64,000 bases of DNA from Certhia americana (lineage: Eukaryota; Chordata; Aves; Passeriformes; Certhiidae): NCBI GenBank assembly GCA_018697195.1, contig CM031864.1, positions 27,004,944 to 27,068,943 on the forward strand, read 5' to 3'. The notes under the pieces are model-generated. The model saw only the letters and a list, made by a program, of their open reading frames with translations, had not been told where the DNA came from and ran no database searches. Of this stretch, positions 12,056-24,136 are shown piece after piece (the first letter of the stretch is position 1; each line of letters opens with the position of its first letter). The translations under genes were made by a program, and so were the position numbers.

Positions 12056-13676
12056 TAAAAAGTATAAAAACTGTCAATACAGGAGGTGTGTTCTGTGCTG
12101 CTGTTGATAAAGCTTTTAAATTATGCCTTGGCTTCTAACACTTGGCAACCAAAATCCCTTTATCCTTGGGAAGCGATACTACTCCATTATTATGCCATGA
12201 AAAGAAATGCTGTCAGGGAAATTCAAGGAATGGAGTGGTCAGAACAATGAGGCTACCCTGAAACTGATATTGCATCTCACACAAAATTCTTATCTCCTTT
12301 TCTGCCTCAGAATTGGAATTACATCCTCATTTCATCCACCACCCTGCACAAGACGCTGTTAGTGCTCCCTGCTGCAGATGAAAGGAAAATGTGAACTATC
12401 AAACAGTTGCATATTTAACAGCTGCCTTAGCAGGATGATCTGCCTAAGTGGGGATAGAAACATCTTGAATAATCCCTCTTTTCAAAAATTACCACAGGTG
12501 AATGGAAAGGGGGTCATGCTGATTTAAAGGTTGAAGGATGCTGAGACCTGAACCTGAACCTGAATAATCCATCCCAAAATTCAACATTATGGGAAAGAGC
12601 AATATTTCCTCAGATCCTGACAGAAGAACTAACAGGTGACAGTGCTGACAACTGATCTAACCCAGCCTGGGGACATTTGACATGCATCACTTTATGCCAT
12701 AAAATCCCACTTTATCCCACTTTCTAAAGGGAGGATCTTCTAACACCCCCCTTCTGGGAGTGTCTGGAGATTTCTCCCTGGAGTGGGGATACCCTCAAGG
12801 TCATTCCTTGAGGGTGAGGAAAGAGATTTGGGCACTGGGATAGGTGAGCGACATCAATCTCTACTTAATAACTGTTTCTCTTCCTTTAATATCATTGCTC
12901 CAATAAATAGTGAACTGTGCTAGTAGTTAGAGCTGCCTGTGCTGTGTAGTAAATAATTCTATTAAGATCTTTTGGTCTAATAGTTTTAATTATCTTCATC
13001 AATTTAAGTAAATTATTTATTTTATTTCTATAAATGTATTTGATTTGCCACACTTAATCCTGTGGTACAAAGTAAGGTAAAGCACCCGTACATAAAGCCC
13101 TTTGGACATAAACTACTGACCAAACCTGAGATTGGAACCAGCCACACCCAAACTCCCTTCTGAGTAGGAATTCTGAAAGCCATAGTGTCCTCTGAATCCA
13201 TCATGTCTGTGATTCTTTATCACTGATGAATCATGTCTGGGGATGTCAGTAGATACTCCATTTAGACTCCGGCCTAAATTGCACAGATTCTCCAGGTGAA
13301 AAGTGAAGATGTGATGTGCCACTGTTATGCAAAATGCATTGTTCAGAGAGAGATTTACCTGGTCTTTTTTCCCTTAATTGTAATGTCTTGACATAAATAA
13401 TTCCAGCATAAACCTCTAAGAGAGCAGGGTAATGACAACCTGTATCAGTTGCTCCAGGAGGGAATGAATAATGGAGTGTACACGTAGCCACTGGCAAGGA
13501 TTTGTCACTAAAGCTTTGCAATCATGACCACATTTCACTTCACTGAAGCAATTCTTAGGGACAAGCAACAATTCCAGGACCTTTTCCTCCATGGTGAAAT
13601 GTCAGTGTGCCTTTCCCAAAGCAGCAAGGTGTCATTCTGAAACACAAAACTGCAATTTCTGATTTGCTACAACTGG
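12056..13676. other. unassigned DNA
   Basis: No gene or transposon recognised. A short hexamer repeat, CCTGAACCTGAACCTGAA, lies near 12547-12564. Confidence 0.5.
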
Positions 13677-13951
13677 CGTCTGTGTGGTTAGCCAGAAAAG
13701 CCGCCCAGAAGATCTCGCGCTGTTACGAGGAGTTAGGGCCCCTCCTTCTCCATGACGTTCCAAGTTACCAAGCCCTGAAGAAGTGACGTGGGCACACCGC
13801 GGGTATTTAAGTGGGTGCTCGCTGTTAATAAACGCACTTCACCATCCACCACATTGGTGTAGCGTGTGATTTGTCCGGCAAGTTGGTAAGTTCGCCGTGG
13901 TCTCCTCCAAACCAGGTCGCACTTGCCTGAAACCCTCAGGCAACACGTCTG
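13677..13951 (+). mobile_element. solo LTR, class II ERV (family A, copy 1)
   Basis: The LTR itself is 13683-13945 (263 bp), beginning TGTGGTTAGCC and ending CAGGCAACA. It is flanked by a perfect 6-bp TSD, CGTCTG, at 13677-13682 and 13946-13951. Inside are a TATA-like TATTTAAG near 13804 and a poly(A) signal AATAAA at 13827-13832, so U3, R and U5 are all present. A 6-bp TSD is typical of class II (beta/alpha-like) bird ERVs. There is no internal viral sequence, so this is a recombined solo LTR. A sister copy lies at 57961-58221. Confidence 0.92.
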
Positions 13952-14415
13952 ACAATTCTGATGCTGGAAAAATGCTTTCATTCTTAACAAGAGCATCTGA
14001 AATTTAAATATGGAAATTGCAAACACTAAAAGTATTCTGACAGTTTCTTCTGATCTTGCTTTTTCCCTTACATTCGGGTCTGGATCAACTCATGTCATCT
14101 CATAATTATATCAATTGTATTTTTGTATACTTCACTTTTGGTTTAATCCAGTGCCTGATTTCCCTCATGGCAACCCAGTTTGCTGATTTCAACCCGTCCT
14201 TATATTCTTATATTTTTAAAGATCCTTACTGTTAAAAGGACAGAAGGAAGTAATGCTCAAGGAAAGAATTGTATAAGGAAATATTTTTTGTATTTGTTTT
14301 TTGTCATGGGTTGCAGTGCAAAATGTAACCAAAACCCTGTATTCTATCACCATCTGATGAAACTGGGGTGTGGGGGTGATGTAATTGTCTGTCAATGGCC
14401 AACTGTCAAAAAACC

Positions 14416-14568
14416 TGTCTTGGTTTGGAAAGACAGGGGTATCTGCTAGGAACCAAAAAAAAAATGGAAACTTCCCTTGGGGTTTGTTATAATTCCAAAA
14501 TTGAAGGGGAGGTCTCAGGCAACGATAAAGAGGGTAGGAATAACAGTTCCTTACTAGTTAGTCTAACA
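14416..14568 (-). repeat. left arm of long inverted repeat
   Basis: About 150 bp that align, reverse-complemented, with 15548-15702. The best-preserved parts are the outer 40 bp and the inner 70 bp around TAGGAATAACAGTTCC. The central part has a roughly 20-bp indel and an A-run. This is an LTR end in the minus orientation. Confidence 0.8.
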
Positions 14569-15547
14569 AGGTAAATTAACAATAATAACTACAATATTGA
14601 CAACAAACAGAACTAGAGAAGAAAAAGGGAAAGAAACAACAACCCAGTTACAGTTCTTCCTCTGGTAACCCCCCACCCCCTCAGTACCGTCACAAGCTAA
14701 TACAGCTAGCAGCAGCCCTGGGAGGATGAGATGATTCCGAGGGTTCACAGTGGCTGGAGCTGTTGGAAAAGTGTCCCGGCACAGCGTGGGGAGACTTCGA
14801 GCAAAACTGAACCGTGGGTGCAGGGCAGGGAGGAAACGGGTTTCCAAAATCCCGGGGGACACACAAAGAGACGGTGGTCCGACGGAGTTCCAGGTGAAGG
14901 GAGTGGTGAGAGCTCTCCGCCGTGCTGAGACGAGCAGCCCTGGCAGTTCCCCCAGAGCAGAAAACTGCCCCGAGCGAAGTGAAGTCAATGTCTCTGGGTA
15001 GCTGCTTGTTTGGCCCTAAGCACCCATAAGTACTGAAAAGCACCCAGCCATTAGCTTCTTAGCAACTTCTGGGAAAAAATCTATAAGAAATCAACCCAAT
15101 CCCCAACAAAACCAGCTGGGGCAGTTTTCTTATCTCTTCCACAACCCATCTTCCCTCCAGGGAGTCATCTTCTGCTATTGGGCCATTGACTCCCACTGAT
15201 AGAATTCCATCATCCCACTGGGAAATGCTCCATCCAGGGGGAGGAGCCAAGTATTCCTACTTGAATAAAAATCTGGGAGTTGGAACACCAAGCAGCCTTT
15301 CCCACTGGATTCTCAGATGAAGACCAGGCCCATCTCTCATGACTGGACCTTCAGTGAAAGAACTCCACTCTTTCTACAGGAGCATCACTTCACCAGAGCC
15401 ACATCAGCCACCATTTAATTGGACTGCCACCAACACCCTGGCTCACAGGGTATCAGGTTGTATCCTGACTCTGTCAGTGGGTTTTATTTGTATACTTCTT
15501 TTTCTCCTTTGTAATACTGCATGGGGTTTTTTGTTTATTTGAGTTCC

Positions 15548-15702
15548 CCTAATAAAGAACTGTTATTCCTATCCCCATATCTTCACCTGAGAGCCCCTTA
15601 ATTCCAAAAGTTATAATAATTCAGAGGGAGGGGATTTAAATTCTCCATTCCAAGGGAGGCTCCTGCTTTCCTTAGCAGACACCTGTCGTTCAAACCATGA
15701 CA
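15548..15702 (+). repeat. right arm of long inverted repeat
   Basis: The partner of 14416-14568, carrying the poly(A) signal and the U5 end of the LTR in sense orientation. The two arms are separated by about 980 bp and could form a large stem-loop in single-stranded DNA or RNA. Confidence 0.8.
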
Positions 15703-16015
15703 GATTTTTAATTTTATTTTCATTCTTCATCTCCTTTTAGGATATTTCTTTTCCTGATAATGCAAACTACTTTGGTACAGGATGTCAGATCCTGGGATCT
15801 CAGGAACACATGGTTGTTTTTCAGGCATTCTCTAAGTCCCTTACTCCGTTTCCAAAGCATACTTGTCCTGCAGAATATGGCTGATCAAACTTTGTGGCAC
15901 TTTAAAGTATTAAATATTTTTAAATTGTATAAAATAACCCACTGTCAACAAAAATTTGATGATCTCCTTACAACAAGGACAAAAATGATTCAGCTATTCT
16001 TGATTTAATTAAAAT
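15703..16015. other. short spacer between LTR elements
   Basis: AT-rich DNA between the foldback element and the next solo LTR. No gene or repeat recognised. Confidence 0.5.
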
Positions 16016-16485
16016 TCAATGTGAAGAACCCTGGTTCTAGCCTGGATAATTTAACTGGTAGCTTCCTCGGGGTCACCCACCCTCAGCAACTTTTATGAGA
16101 GAGACCATGCTAATTTGGTTGTCTGGAAACGGAACTTTAATAAGGAAAAAATAACAAACAAGACAGCGTGCACAGTACAAGGGTCGGACCGAAAAAGTGC
16201 GGGATCCGGGGTAACAGCGGTTTTTATGCACGTAGGAAAAACGGAGTTAAGGCAGGGATCCAAGGGGAAAATCCAATGGGGGAAGTCGATTAGAAATATG
16301 AAAATATTGCAGCAGGAAATAACCAATAATAATAACGAGAACTGAGACCTTTCCAGCAACAATTTTCATATACCAAATGAGGTATTCAGTGGAGGGCCTT
16401 ACCTCACCCTAACTGAGAAGTGCTTTCCCATGGCTTAAAGCCAAAGTCTTTACCCTCCTCCGTGGAGCAGACCCCAACATCAGTG
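16016..16485 (-). mobile_element. solo LTR, class II ERV (family B, minus copy)
   Basis: The LTR is 16022-16479 (458 bp) on the minus strand, starting TGTTGGGGTCTGCTCC and ending CTTCA in its own orientation. Flanks are TCAATG (16016-16021) and TCAGTG (16480-16485), a 6-bp TSD with one mismatch. The poly(A) signal is ATTAAA (minus strand, 16136-16141). Both the DNA and the chance translation align with the plus-strand copy at 37555-38008, including the stretch before the poly(A) signal and the 'GGGTGGGTGACC' U5 block. The TSD mismatch suggests an older copy than its sisters. Confidence 0.88.
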
Positions 16486-17649
16486 AAAACACATTTTCTT
16501 CAAATAATTTACTTCTGTTTTATATATTTAGTGAAAGATAATGGGCAGCCCATAGGATAAGTATAAATTGATTTAAAAGAAAAATCTAAGGGAAATGTAT
16601 TTAGATTGGAAAAAACACTAAATATTTACTGTAATGTGTAATTATGGAATTAGTGTAGCAATGGCTTCCCATTTCTAATATTATGACGTTCCATCAAACG
16701 TGGCTCACTTAAAAATTTTGTTTAATCTTTTGCTATCTGTTACTATTGAGCTTTTTGGAAGAAATACGTAAAACATAAAACACAAACAGAATACACTGAA
16801 AGGTTTCTGTTCTTTATTTTTAGCTTTTATTTAAGCAAGTTTCTCTTATTCTCTAATAAAAAGTCATTCACTAACAACTAACAACTCCAGGCTATTGTCA
16901 TTTAATTCTGAAATCATTTTACTCTAAATGGTCTTATAAGAACAAATAAAATTAGTTCTATAATTTTTTCTATAAATATAGAGATCTATGATGTAGTTTT
17001 TACCACTTTACATATTATTCAAATTAGCATTATAAACTTTTAAGTACACTTTTTCCTCTCATGCAGAGTGATTCTCTTGGAAAGTTGTATAAATATCTTA
17101 GGAATAATCATCATCTTTATAATTTTTCTGAGACCTAAAGTTTCTTCCTGTAAATGTCATCCAGACATTAAGCTGCACAAACTGATCACAACTGATAAAT
17201 TAGTTGTGATTTTTCCTGTAACCAAAGTGAACCTTACAGAAATAATTTAATAATTTGATGGCTGTGAAGATGAAGAAAATTCCCTCTGCCTGTGTAAACT
17301 GATTCAGAATAAGTGAGACTTCCAAGAAAAAAACGTGCCTGGAGTATAAGAACAATCCATTATAAAACTGAGAATCTATGTTTGCTAACAAAATTCTCTT
17401 TCTTCAGTCAGCCTTTCTCTTTAATAGACAAAAGCAGAGAAAAGAGGTTTAGGGAGCTATAAAGAATCAGAGAACAGAGATAGTTCTAAGATCACCAATC
17501 ACCATCCTGCAGCCTCATGAATTCATTCCATCCCACAGATTATGAACTCCTTATAGAAGCACTTCAACCAGGTCAGTCCTTTTTTCTGGACATCTGGCCC
17601 GCTGGTAAAGAATTCTCTTTTTGACCTGCAACTCCTGCTCAGCTTCTCC
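16486..17649. other. unassigned AT-rich DNA
   Basis: No gene or mobile element recognised in about 1.2 kb of strongly AT-rich sequence. Confidence 0.5.
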
Positions 17650-18195
17650 AGGTGAGAGATCAGGTGAGAACCCACCTGCAGAGCTGCCCCAGCCCTGGGG
17701 CCCAGCACAGGAAGGACCTGGAGCTGCTGGAGAGAGTCCAGGGGAGGCACCAGGATGATCAGAGGGATGCAGCAGCTCTGCTGGGGGGAAAGGCTGGGAG
17801 ATCTGGGATTGTTCAGCCTGAAGAAGAGAAGCTTCAGGGTGACCTAATTGTGGCCTTGCAGTGTGTGAAGGAGCTGAAAGAAAATACGGACAGAAACTGT
17901 TTACAAGGGATGGAGGGACAGATTAAGGGGGATTGGCTTCCCACTGCCACAGAGCAGGGTTAGATGAGATACTGGGAAATAATTCTTCCCTGTGAGGGTG
18001 GTGAAGCCCTGGCACAAGGTACCCAGAGAAGCTGTGTCTGCCCCTGGATACCTGGAAGTGTCCAAGGCCAAGCTGGACAGGGCTTGGAGCAACCTGGGGT
18101 AGGGAAGTTGTCCCTGCCCACAATAAGGGGTTAGAACTAAGTGAGCTAGCTTGGTCCTTGCCAATCCAGGCCATTTTATGATTCTATGATTGTAT
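17650..18195 (+). mobile_element. CR1 LINE, ~540 bp 3' fragment
   Basis: A sense CR1 covering the end of ORF2 and the full 3' UTR. Blocks in order: CACCTGCAGAGCTGCCCCAG, GCACAGGAAGGACCTGGAGC, AAGAGAAGCTTCAGGGTGAC, AATTCTTCCCTGTGAGGGTG, TGGAAGTGTCCAAGGCCA and the tail TTTATGATTCTATGATTG, with a clear octamer. It is the most complete CR1 3' end in the window. Frameshifts and stops prevent any reverse-transcriptase product. Confidence 0.93.
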
Positions 18196-19628
18196 TCCTG
18201 TAATAAGAGACAAGAAATTTGCTCTCTGAATGCTCTGTTTAATGATACGTCCTTTGACTTGGGTGCTGAAACCCCCAGGTAATGACTTCAGTTGGATTCC
18301 ACACTGTTTTTACAGTAGACTGCAACTTGTAGCAACAGCAAGTGCTTCAAGATACTCCAGCTATGAATATATATGGGATAATAAAAAATAATAATATACC
18401 AGCACTAGAAGTATATAATACAGAATTTTTTAATATGTTCAGTTTTGTCTTTTAGAATATCTTTCTTAAGCAATTTACTACATCTCACTGCCTGAGCTGC
18501 CCAGTTTTGTTTTTGTTTTATTATACATTTTTTATTAGTACTGTGTCCAAAAACTCTACTCGTAGACAGAAGGAGACATAGTAAAACTGTCATATTCAAT
18601 TGAAATATCACACGGCGGTGTAGCCACCACTGTAAATGAAAACAGAGCTAAAATGTTCCACATTTGAAAAGGTCAAGTTAGCAAAAGAACAGCTCAGGAA
18701 CAAGTATTATATCAGTAGACCTGAAACATCCATGGCTGTTGAAACATGAATTTAATCAAGTGAAGTTTTAGGAATTAGTGTTATTAACTCAGTAAAGGCA
18801 TGTATGTATCAGTTATTGTGTTCAACAGCACATGTTGTTCTGCTGGTACCTTCTTGCTTTCCTGGTTAGGTTGTGAAACAAAGGAACAGAAACACAGTTC
18901 TTCCAAATGATCTTGTGGCTCCTCTTTGTTCTTTTCTATTAAGATCCCTTTTCTGCAGCAATAGCCGTTTCTTTTCTGTTCTGGTTCAGGCAGTTTGTGA
19001 TACCTCTTTGGAATCAGGGAAGCAGAGTGGTGACTCACTGTAACCACAAGACTGAGTGCTCAAGGAGCTCTTCAAGTAGCCTTTCCTCCAATGAAGACTG
19101 GAATTCAAGGTCATGTCTCAGCTTAACATCAATTTATGAAAAGACCTTTAAAGGGATTTTTTTATTATTATTATTATTTCTAGGCAGCATTGTATTTTGT
19201 ATTTGACTAGACAAGTCACTAACCTTGACAGAGATCTACCTGAATTTCTTGTATTACAGAAATATTGCCTATTGTATTTTTTTCTGTCTTAGTCTGTCTC
19301 TTGAGTGCTGTTTTTTTAATTACTATTAATACTTTTATTTTGAAATTTCTTCCTTCTAATTATGTATTTTGAAATATGTAGGTGTCTGGTAGTATTTTCA
19401 AGATAAAATTTTGATATAAATTCTGCTGTATAAAGTTGTGATGTTTACATCTTCTTGGTGGTGAACTTACCTGAAAATGTTTAAAGTGTTTTGTGTATCT
19501 ATTTTGATACTAGGACAGAAATTAAAGAAGGAGCAGAATCACTATTGTGAACCTCAGTTAATTTTAGTCCTTAGATATTCAGTATTTTTAGCAGATTGAA
19601 TAGAATCATATAAGCAAAAGAAGGTGTT
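18196..19628. other. unassigned AT-rich DNA
   Basis: No gene or transposon recognised. A short (ATT)n microsatellite lies at 19161-19179. Confidence 0.5.
19161..19179 (+). repeat. (ATT)n microsatellite
   Basis: About six ATT units immediately after a T-run. Short and probably of low variability. Confidence 0.85.
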
Positions 19629-20003
19629 TGATGCCTTCTCGAGGCTGACCTGGAACAGAGACTAGACAGGGCAAAGGGATAAAATAGGTTTTTCTTAAAA
19701 GTTCTCAATGGGTACTCTTGGGCCGCGCAAGAGTCCAGATGGACCATGTCCAAGATGTGCCCCAAAGTGGTCACAAAAAATGGCCCCCCAGGTCACGAGG
19801 TCTCACATTTTTATAAGTTCTGGTCCATTAGCATATTAGAATCAATTGTCCAACTATAGTGTCAGGTTGTGAAGCTCCATCCTCCTTGTTTTTTCTTTTC
19901 ACTTCACCGTTGTTTTCATTCTTGGGCCTGAAAGTTGTCATAAGCATCAAACTAGAGAAGGAATTGTTTTGTCTACCTATACTGCAAAGAGAGCTTAGTA
20001 GCA
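19629..20003 (-). mobile_element. LTR, ERVL-like (family C, minus copy)
   Basis: Read on the minus strand this begins near TGCTACTAAG and ends GAAGGCATCA. It shares with the plus-strand LTR at 57098-57455 the blocks CAGGCCCAAGAA, TTGGACAATTGAT, the TATA region AACTTATAAAAATGTGAGA, CTATTTTATCCCTTT and CTCTGTTCCAGGT. The alignment of starts, TATA boxes and ends supports full-length LTRs. No convincing TSD flanks it, and the copy is diverged. The U5 portion is rich in CpG for this neighbourhood (GGGCCGCGC). Confidence 0.75.
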
Positions 20004-22469
20004 CTGAATATGAAACTTAAAACTACTCACCAAAACAGCACAGAGTCTAAAAAATATAATAGCTAAAATCTAAGGCATCATATTGAACAATAAATATATG
20101 TGAACTGTCCTCTGAATTTTCCATTGTGTTTCAAAACATGAAGTATTTGCCAGGCCTTGAAAATCAATATTATGACAACATGACTTCTGTCTCATTTCTT
20201 TTTCTTCTTCCCCACCCCCAAAAAGACATAAATCAAACTGTAAAAAAGCTGTTTCTGAGCTGTAATTGTGCTAAGAGATGAAGTTTTGTTTTAACATGGA
20301 AGGTAAAACATTGAATGAAAATTGCAGCTATATGAAAGTAGACCAGAATGGAAGAAGTGTTGATCCCAGAGTTATTAAACAGCTCTCAGTTCTTACCAGG
20401 AGCTTTCTTCAAGCATGGTCATTAATATTTCAGGTTTTTGGATTTACACTACATTGTTAAGTAGTAACTCAAAATCCTCCAGCCAGTCTGTTTCCAAAAT
20501 GTTGCATTATGGCTAGACTGGCCTATGGTGAAAGTGAAAAATGGCCATAACCATGGGAGAGGAGAAAGCAAAATGAATTCTCTTATCTGCAGATGCAGTG
20601 AAGCATTGTAATGTAATCTGTACATTTCATTTTGAGGAGACAGCCTTATCTCAGCTCTACCCCCTAAATTCCACTGGTGCCTGGCACATCCTGTTCTTTT
20701 CCATGTCAAACCAGACAAAACCATATTTTACTGTGGGCCTGCAGGAACAAAAAAAAAAAAGAGAGCAATTTCAGTATTTTGATAAAAGTTAATGTCAGAA
20801 ATTCAGTTTAATGGCTTGAAATTAGTTGTTTTTACAAGACTTCATTTTCCTTCATTCACATGAAAGACTCACCCTAAAGACAGGGCAGAACTCACCTTAG
20901 GGACAATGAGATGAGAGTGTGTAATCTGATATTTTGAATCTCAATTGATCATCTGTTGAAACATGACCTCGAGCATGTTCCATAATGTAAGAGTTATAGA
21001 TATTTTATACCTAGATGGTTTCACCTTGATTTATTTCAGAAAATATGGCTTCTGACTTTTAACTGTTCACATAACTTTCATGTGACTGGGCTATTCCAGT
21101 TTTGTGAATGTTCCCACTAAAATTCTAATAACAAAATGGCAAATTACATGAATTTGGTGATGGGAGTAGCCAGGGTGAGTTTTCCTAGGGTGACCAGACT
21201 CACTGCCTTCCCCAAGGGAGGGGTGAGGGAGAGCGGTGCGTGTTGGTTACCTCAGCTTTAGGAAAGTCTCTGCCAGGGTCTCTTACCACATTGTTATAAA
21301 TTTACTTAAATTTATTTATTTACTTACTAAACTTACCCCATGACAGCAGATAAAAGGAACCCTGAGATTGAAAGCTGACTAAATTATCAGGTGTTGAATA
21401 ATTAGCCAAAATCTGCTGGCATTAGACCTGTGGTTCCTTCTCCCTGTCCAGATCTTGAAATAGCTGTAAAAGATGATGTGTCCACAATCATTAAGTGAAC
21501 CAAGCACCTTTCCCACACTATGAAAACTCAATAAAAATTGCATTTCCTTTCACTTAATTATCTAAGCCACAAATTCTTAAAATTTGCAGGTGCGGACATA
21601 TTCTCAATCAAAAAACAAAAAAACTTTGTGTTCTCTTTTTTCTCTGTGCATTTCATAAGCATTTTATCTTTCTTTCTTACTGTTAAGTGCTTTTTGTGAT
21701 CCAATGCTATCTTTCTTCCTGCAACACTTCCCCTCCCCCCTCTTATTTCTTCAGGTTTTTATTTCAATCTTTATAAAATTATGGTTATTTTGCCCTCATT
21801 TCATCTCACAATTCCTAACATGATGAAAAGGCCTGTATATTGCTTCATATGCACTTTATTCATTTAGAATTGCAAATACAATTTCCCAGCCTCCCACAAT
21901 ATGTGGCTGCTACCCTCATGGGTTTCCTGGTAACATTTCATGGAACATTTGCTGTTGCCTACTGCTTATTTCTTTTCTTATGTCTGTTCAGCTCTCATTG
22001 AGAGGAACTGGAATCATCTTGAAAATGTTGTGGGTATTTTCTTCTGTACACCATGTGTCTTCTTCTCTCTTTTATATTCAATTATTTCTATTTTTACAAT
22101 ATACCATGTTTATTAGTTTATTTAAAGATTTTGGCTGTTAGCCAGCCAGTGAATTTGAGAAAGTGACACAGAAATGCTGAAAAATTTCTGTTTTGTTGCT
22201 GCACTCATATAGAGTAGATTAAAGTATTGAATTAAAGTTCTTTCAAGCAAAATTAATTCTCTGTCCTCAATATTAAGAGTCCTATACTCTCCCTCTACAG
22301 ATTTCCTCAGTTATTTTCATCTTCTGGTAATGTACTACTTCACTAATTCCCCAGCTAAGGGGTGAAAATTCCTGTATCCTCAGTTATATAAAACCCACAG
22401 GTCAAAAAGACAAAGTAGCAAAAATAAATTGGAAAAAAAAAAGGATTTGTTGCTTAGTAACACTCAATC
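20004..22469. other. unassigned AT-rich DNA
   Basis: No gene recognised over about 2.5 kb. A short GC-richer patch at 21165-21290 might be a decayed LTR remnant, but I could not match it to any other copy in the window. Confidence 0.45.
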
Positions 22470-22962
22470 CATACATGTTGGGGTCAGTTTGGTGAAGGAG
22501 GAGAGGGATCTTTGTTCTAATCCGTGAAAATCGTTGGTTCTAACCCAGGAAAATCATTTCTAGTCCTAAGAGAACAAAGACTCACTCCTGATTTCCCTCT
22601 GTTTCAATTTCTGGTTGTATTAAAAGTTCTCTGTTACAATTGGTCAATTTTTGTTGCAGAAATTGTAATATTACTAATTACTCTTTTCTTGTTGGATACT
22701 TCCCTCGGTCCCCGCCCTGGTTCCCCCAATGCCCGAAATGTATAAAAAGCTCTGCAGGTCCCAGAGACAGTGCTTTTCTCCTGATTGCTCCATGTACATC
22801 CTGATTGTTATTTTTACCTTATTAAAAGTTCTGTTTCTGAGCAAACGAATTGAAACCGCTTCTCTCTAATTCTCTCTAATTAAAAGACACCAGCTGAATT
22901 CTTGTGGAAGCCAACCTTTCCACTCGTTCCATGTGAGAATCAGGGAGGAAGCTTCACATACA
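22470..22962 (+). mobile_element. solo LTR, class II ERV (family B-like)
   Basis: The LTR is 22476-22956 (481 bp), starting TGTTGGGGTCAG and ending GGAAGCTTCA. It has a perfect 6-bp TSD, CATACA (22470-22475 and 22957-22962). It carries a good TATA box (TGTATAAAAAGCTC near 22739) and an ATTAAA poly(A) signal followed by AGTTCTGTTTCTGAGC, the same motif as in the 37555 copy. Start, poly(A) region and U5 end match family B, but U3 is largely different, so it is a related subfamily. The open frame across U3 is chance. Confidence 0.92.
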
Positions 22963-23449
22963 TACACATAAAATTTTCCTCTGCTCCTTCTCTTGGTTAT
23001 CTCTGGTTTTGTCTGTTAGGCTTTTCTTTTCTCCCAGATTGTTAGTCTGTTGTGTTTATTTATAAGCAGCACCTGAAATTATGCAGATTATATTCTGTCA
23101 ATGTTTTTCAAAAGAGACCTAAAGTAGAGGCACCCAGGGTCTATAATGATAAAGTCAATAGAAGCAGCAATGTAGGAAACATTTAAATTACTGATTTAGT
23201 TGGTAAAAAAAGCTTGGAGGATAATGCCCTTCTATTAATAAAGCCAGGTAATTGTGAGCAAAAAATACGTTAGCAGAATCTGTATCAGCTCACAGTTTTC
23301 AGTCTAGAAATGGAAATAAATCAGGGATATTTCTGGGAATAATGAGAATGCTTCCAAAGGGATTCACCAGCAGTGCCCAGGATCACAGAGCAGAGCTCAG
23401 GGATTGAGTCCAGGTGTACCTGGGACTGTGTCACTCCCTGTACACTGAA
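22963..23449. other. unassigned DNA
   Basis: No gene recognised. The last part, 23360-23449, is GC-richer (GCAGTGCCCAGGATCACAG) and not assigned. Confidence 0.45.
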
Positions 23450-24136
23450 TCATGTGTCCTGGGTTGATGCTGAATTGTATCCCCATTCATCTGTTTAGCT
23501 CAGAAATAAGTTTTGCACCTTTAAAACTGGATATGAGGTTGAAGGAGAAGCAGTGGAATGTTTGAGGTGGTCATTTTCAAAACATAAGATAAGAGTTTTC
23601 AGGTTTTTTTCCTATACACACAGCCTGTGTTGTCAGCAGTGCAGATAGCGGGACAGAGGTCTTCTTTTTTTTTTTTTGCTTTTCATTAGTTTTTGGCTAG
23701 CTGAAGCAAAGAAGTTCTCCAGGCTGTGTTTTTTTTTGTCTCCCCTTCCTTTTCCTTGGAACTATTTGAACCTTCTGTGGACTAAAAGCACAGCAGAGCC
23801 CCAGCAGCTCAGACCCGTGTCCCACCAGGCCTGGCCTGGGTCCGGCATTTCCCAGCATGGAGGGACTGACAACAACTGAGTGAGCTGAGCTACAGCCCAT
23901 GGGAGAGACTTTCTGAATTCATATTGTCTTTGGAGTGGTGAGAGGTTTTGTTGTTTAGTATTGTTCATTTGTTTTGCTGGGGAGTGCTTTGCTTATAAAA
24001 TAAACAATTTTTTTCCAGTTTCCTCCAAGGAAATTTTTTCCCAAACCAGCTGGGGGAGGGGCCGGTTGGATTTGCTGTCTAGAGGGATCCCACTTGGAGG
24101 TTTCTCCCCGAATTTGCCCTAAACCAGGACATCATG
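23450..24136 (+). mobile_element. solo LTR, ERVL-type (677 bp)
   Basis: The LTR spans 23455-24131. The ends are inverted copies (TGTCCTGGGTT at the left, AAACCAGGACA at the right). A perfect 5-bp duplication, TCATG, flanks it at 23450-23454 and 24132-24136. A 5-bp TSD fits ERVL-type elements rather than the 6-bp class II copies elsewhere in the window. A TATA box merged with a poly(A) signal (CTTATAAAATAAACAAT) lies at 23992-24008. T-runs at 23666-23677 and 23727-23735 lie in U3. The insertion is in the octamer tail of the CR1 at 24132-24445, so it is younger than that CR1. Confidence 0.92.

Larger units (their letters stand above)
14302..15702. mobile_element. LTR-derived foldback element with long inverted ends
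   Basis: The right half resembles a plus-strand ERVL-type LTR: poly(A) signal AATAAAGAACTG at 15551, then GAGAGCCCCTTAATTCC, GGAGGCTCCTGC and the end CAAACCATGACA. The left arm, about 14416-14568, is the reverse complement of that same end: TGTCTTGGTTTGGAAAGACA, TTATAATTCCAAAATTG and TAGGAATAACAGTTCC all reappear inverted. An outer start at 14302 (TGTCATGGGTTGCAGTGC) pairs even better with the final CCATGACA. No clean TSD flanks either choice. The middle (14650-15000) is relatively GC- and CpG-rich. Open frames of up to 141 codons there lack domains. Confidence 0.75.

Noticed and set aside
14563..15043. Overlapping minus- and plus-strand ORFs of 65-141 codons
   Set aside because: They lie inside the LTR-derived foldback element, overlap on both strands and have no recognisable domain. 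They reflect GC-rich LTR DNA.
21165..21290. GC-richer patch, possibly an old LTR
   Set aside because: It could not be aligned with any of the LTRs in the window and has no poly(A) signal or TSD.
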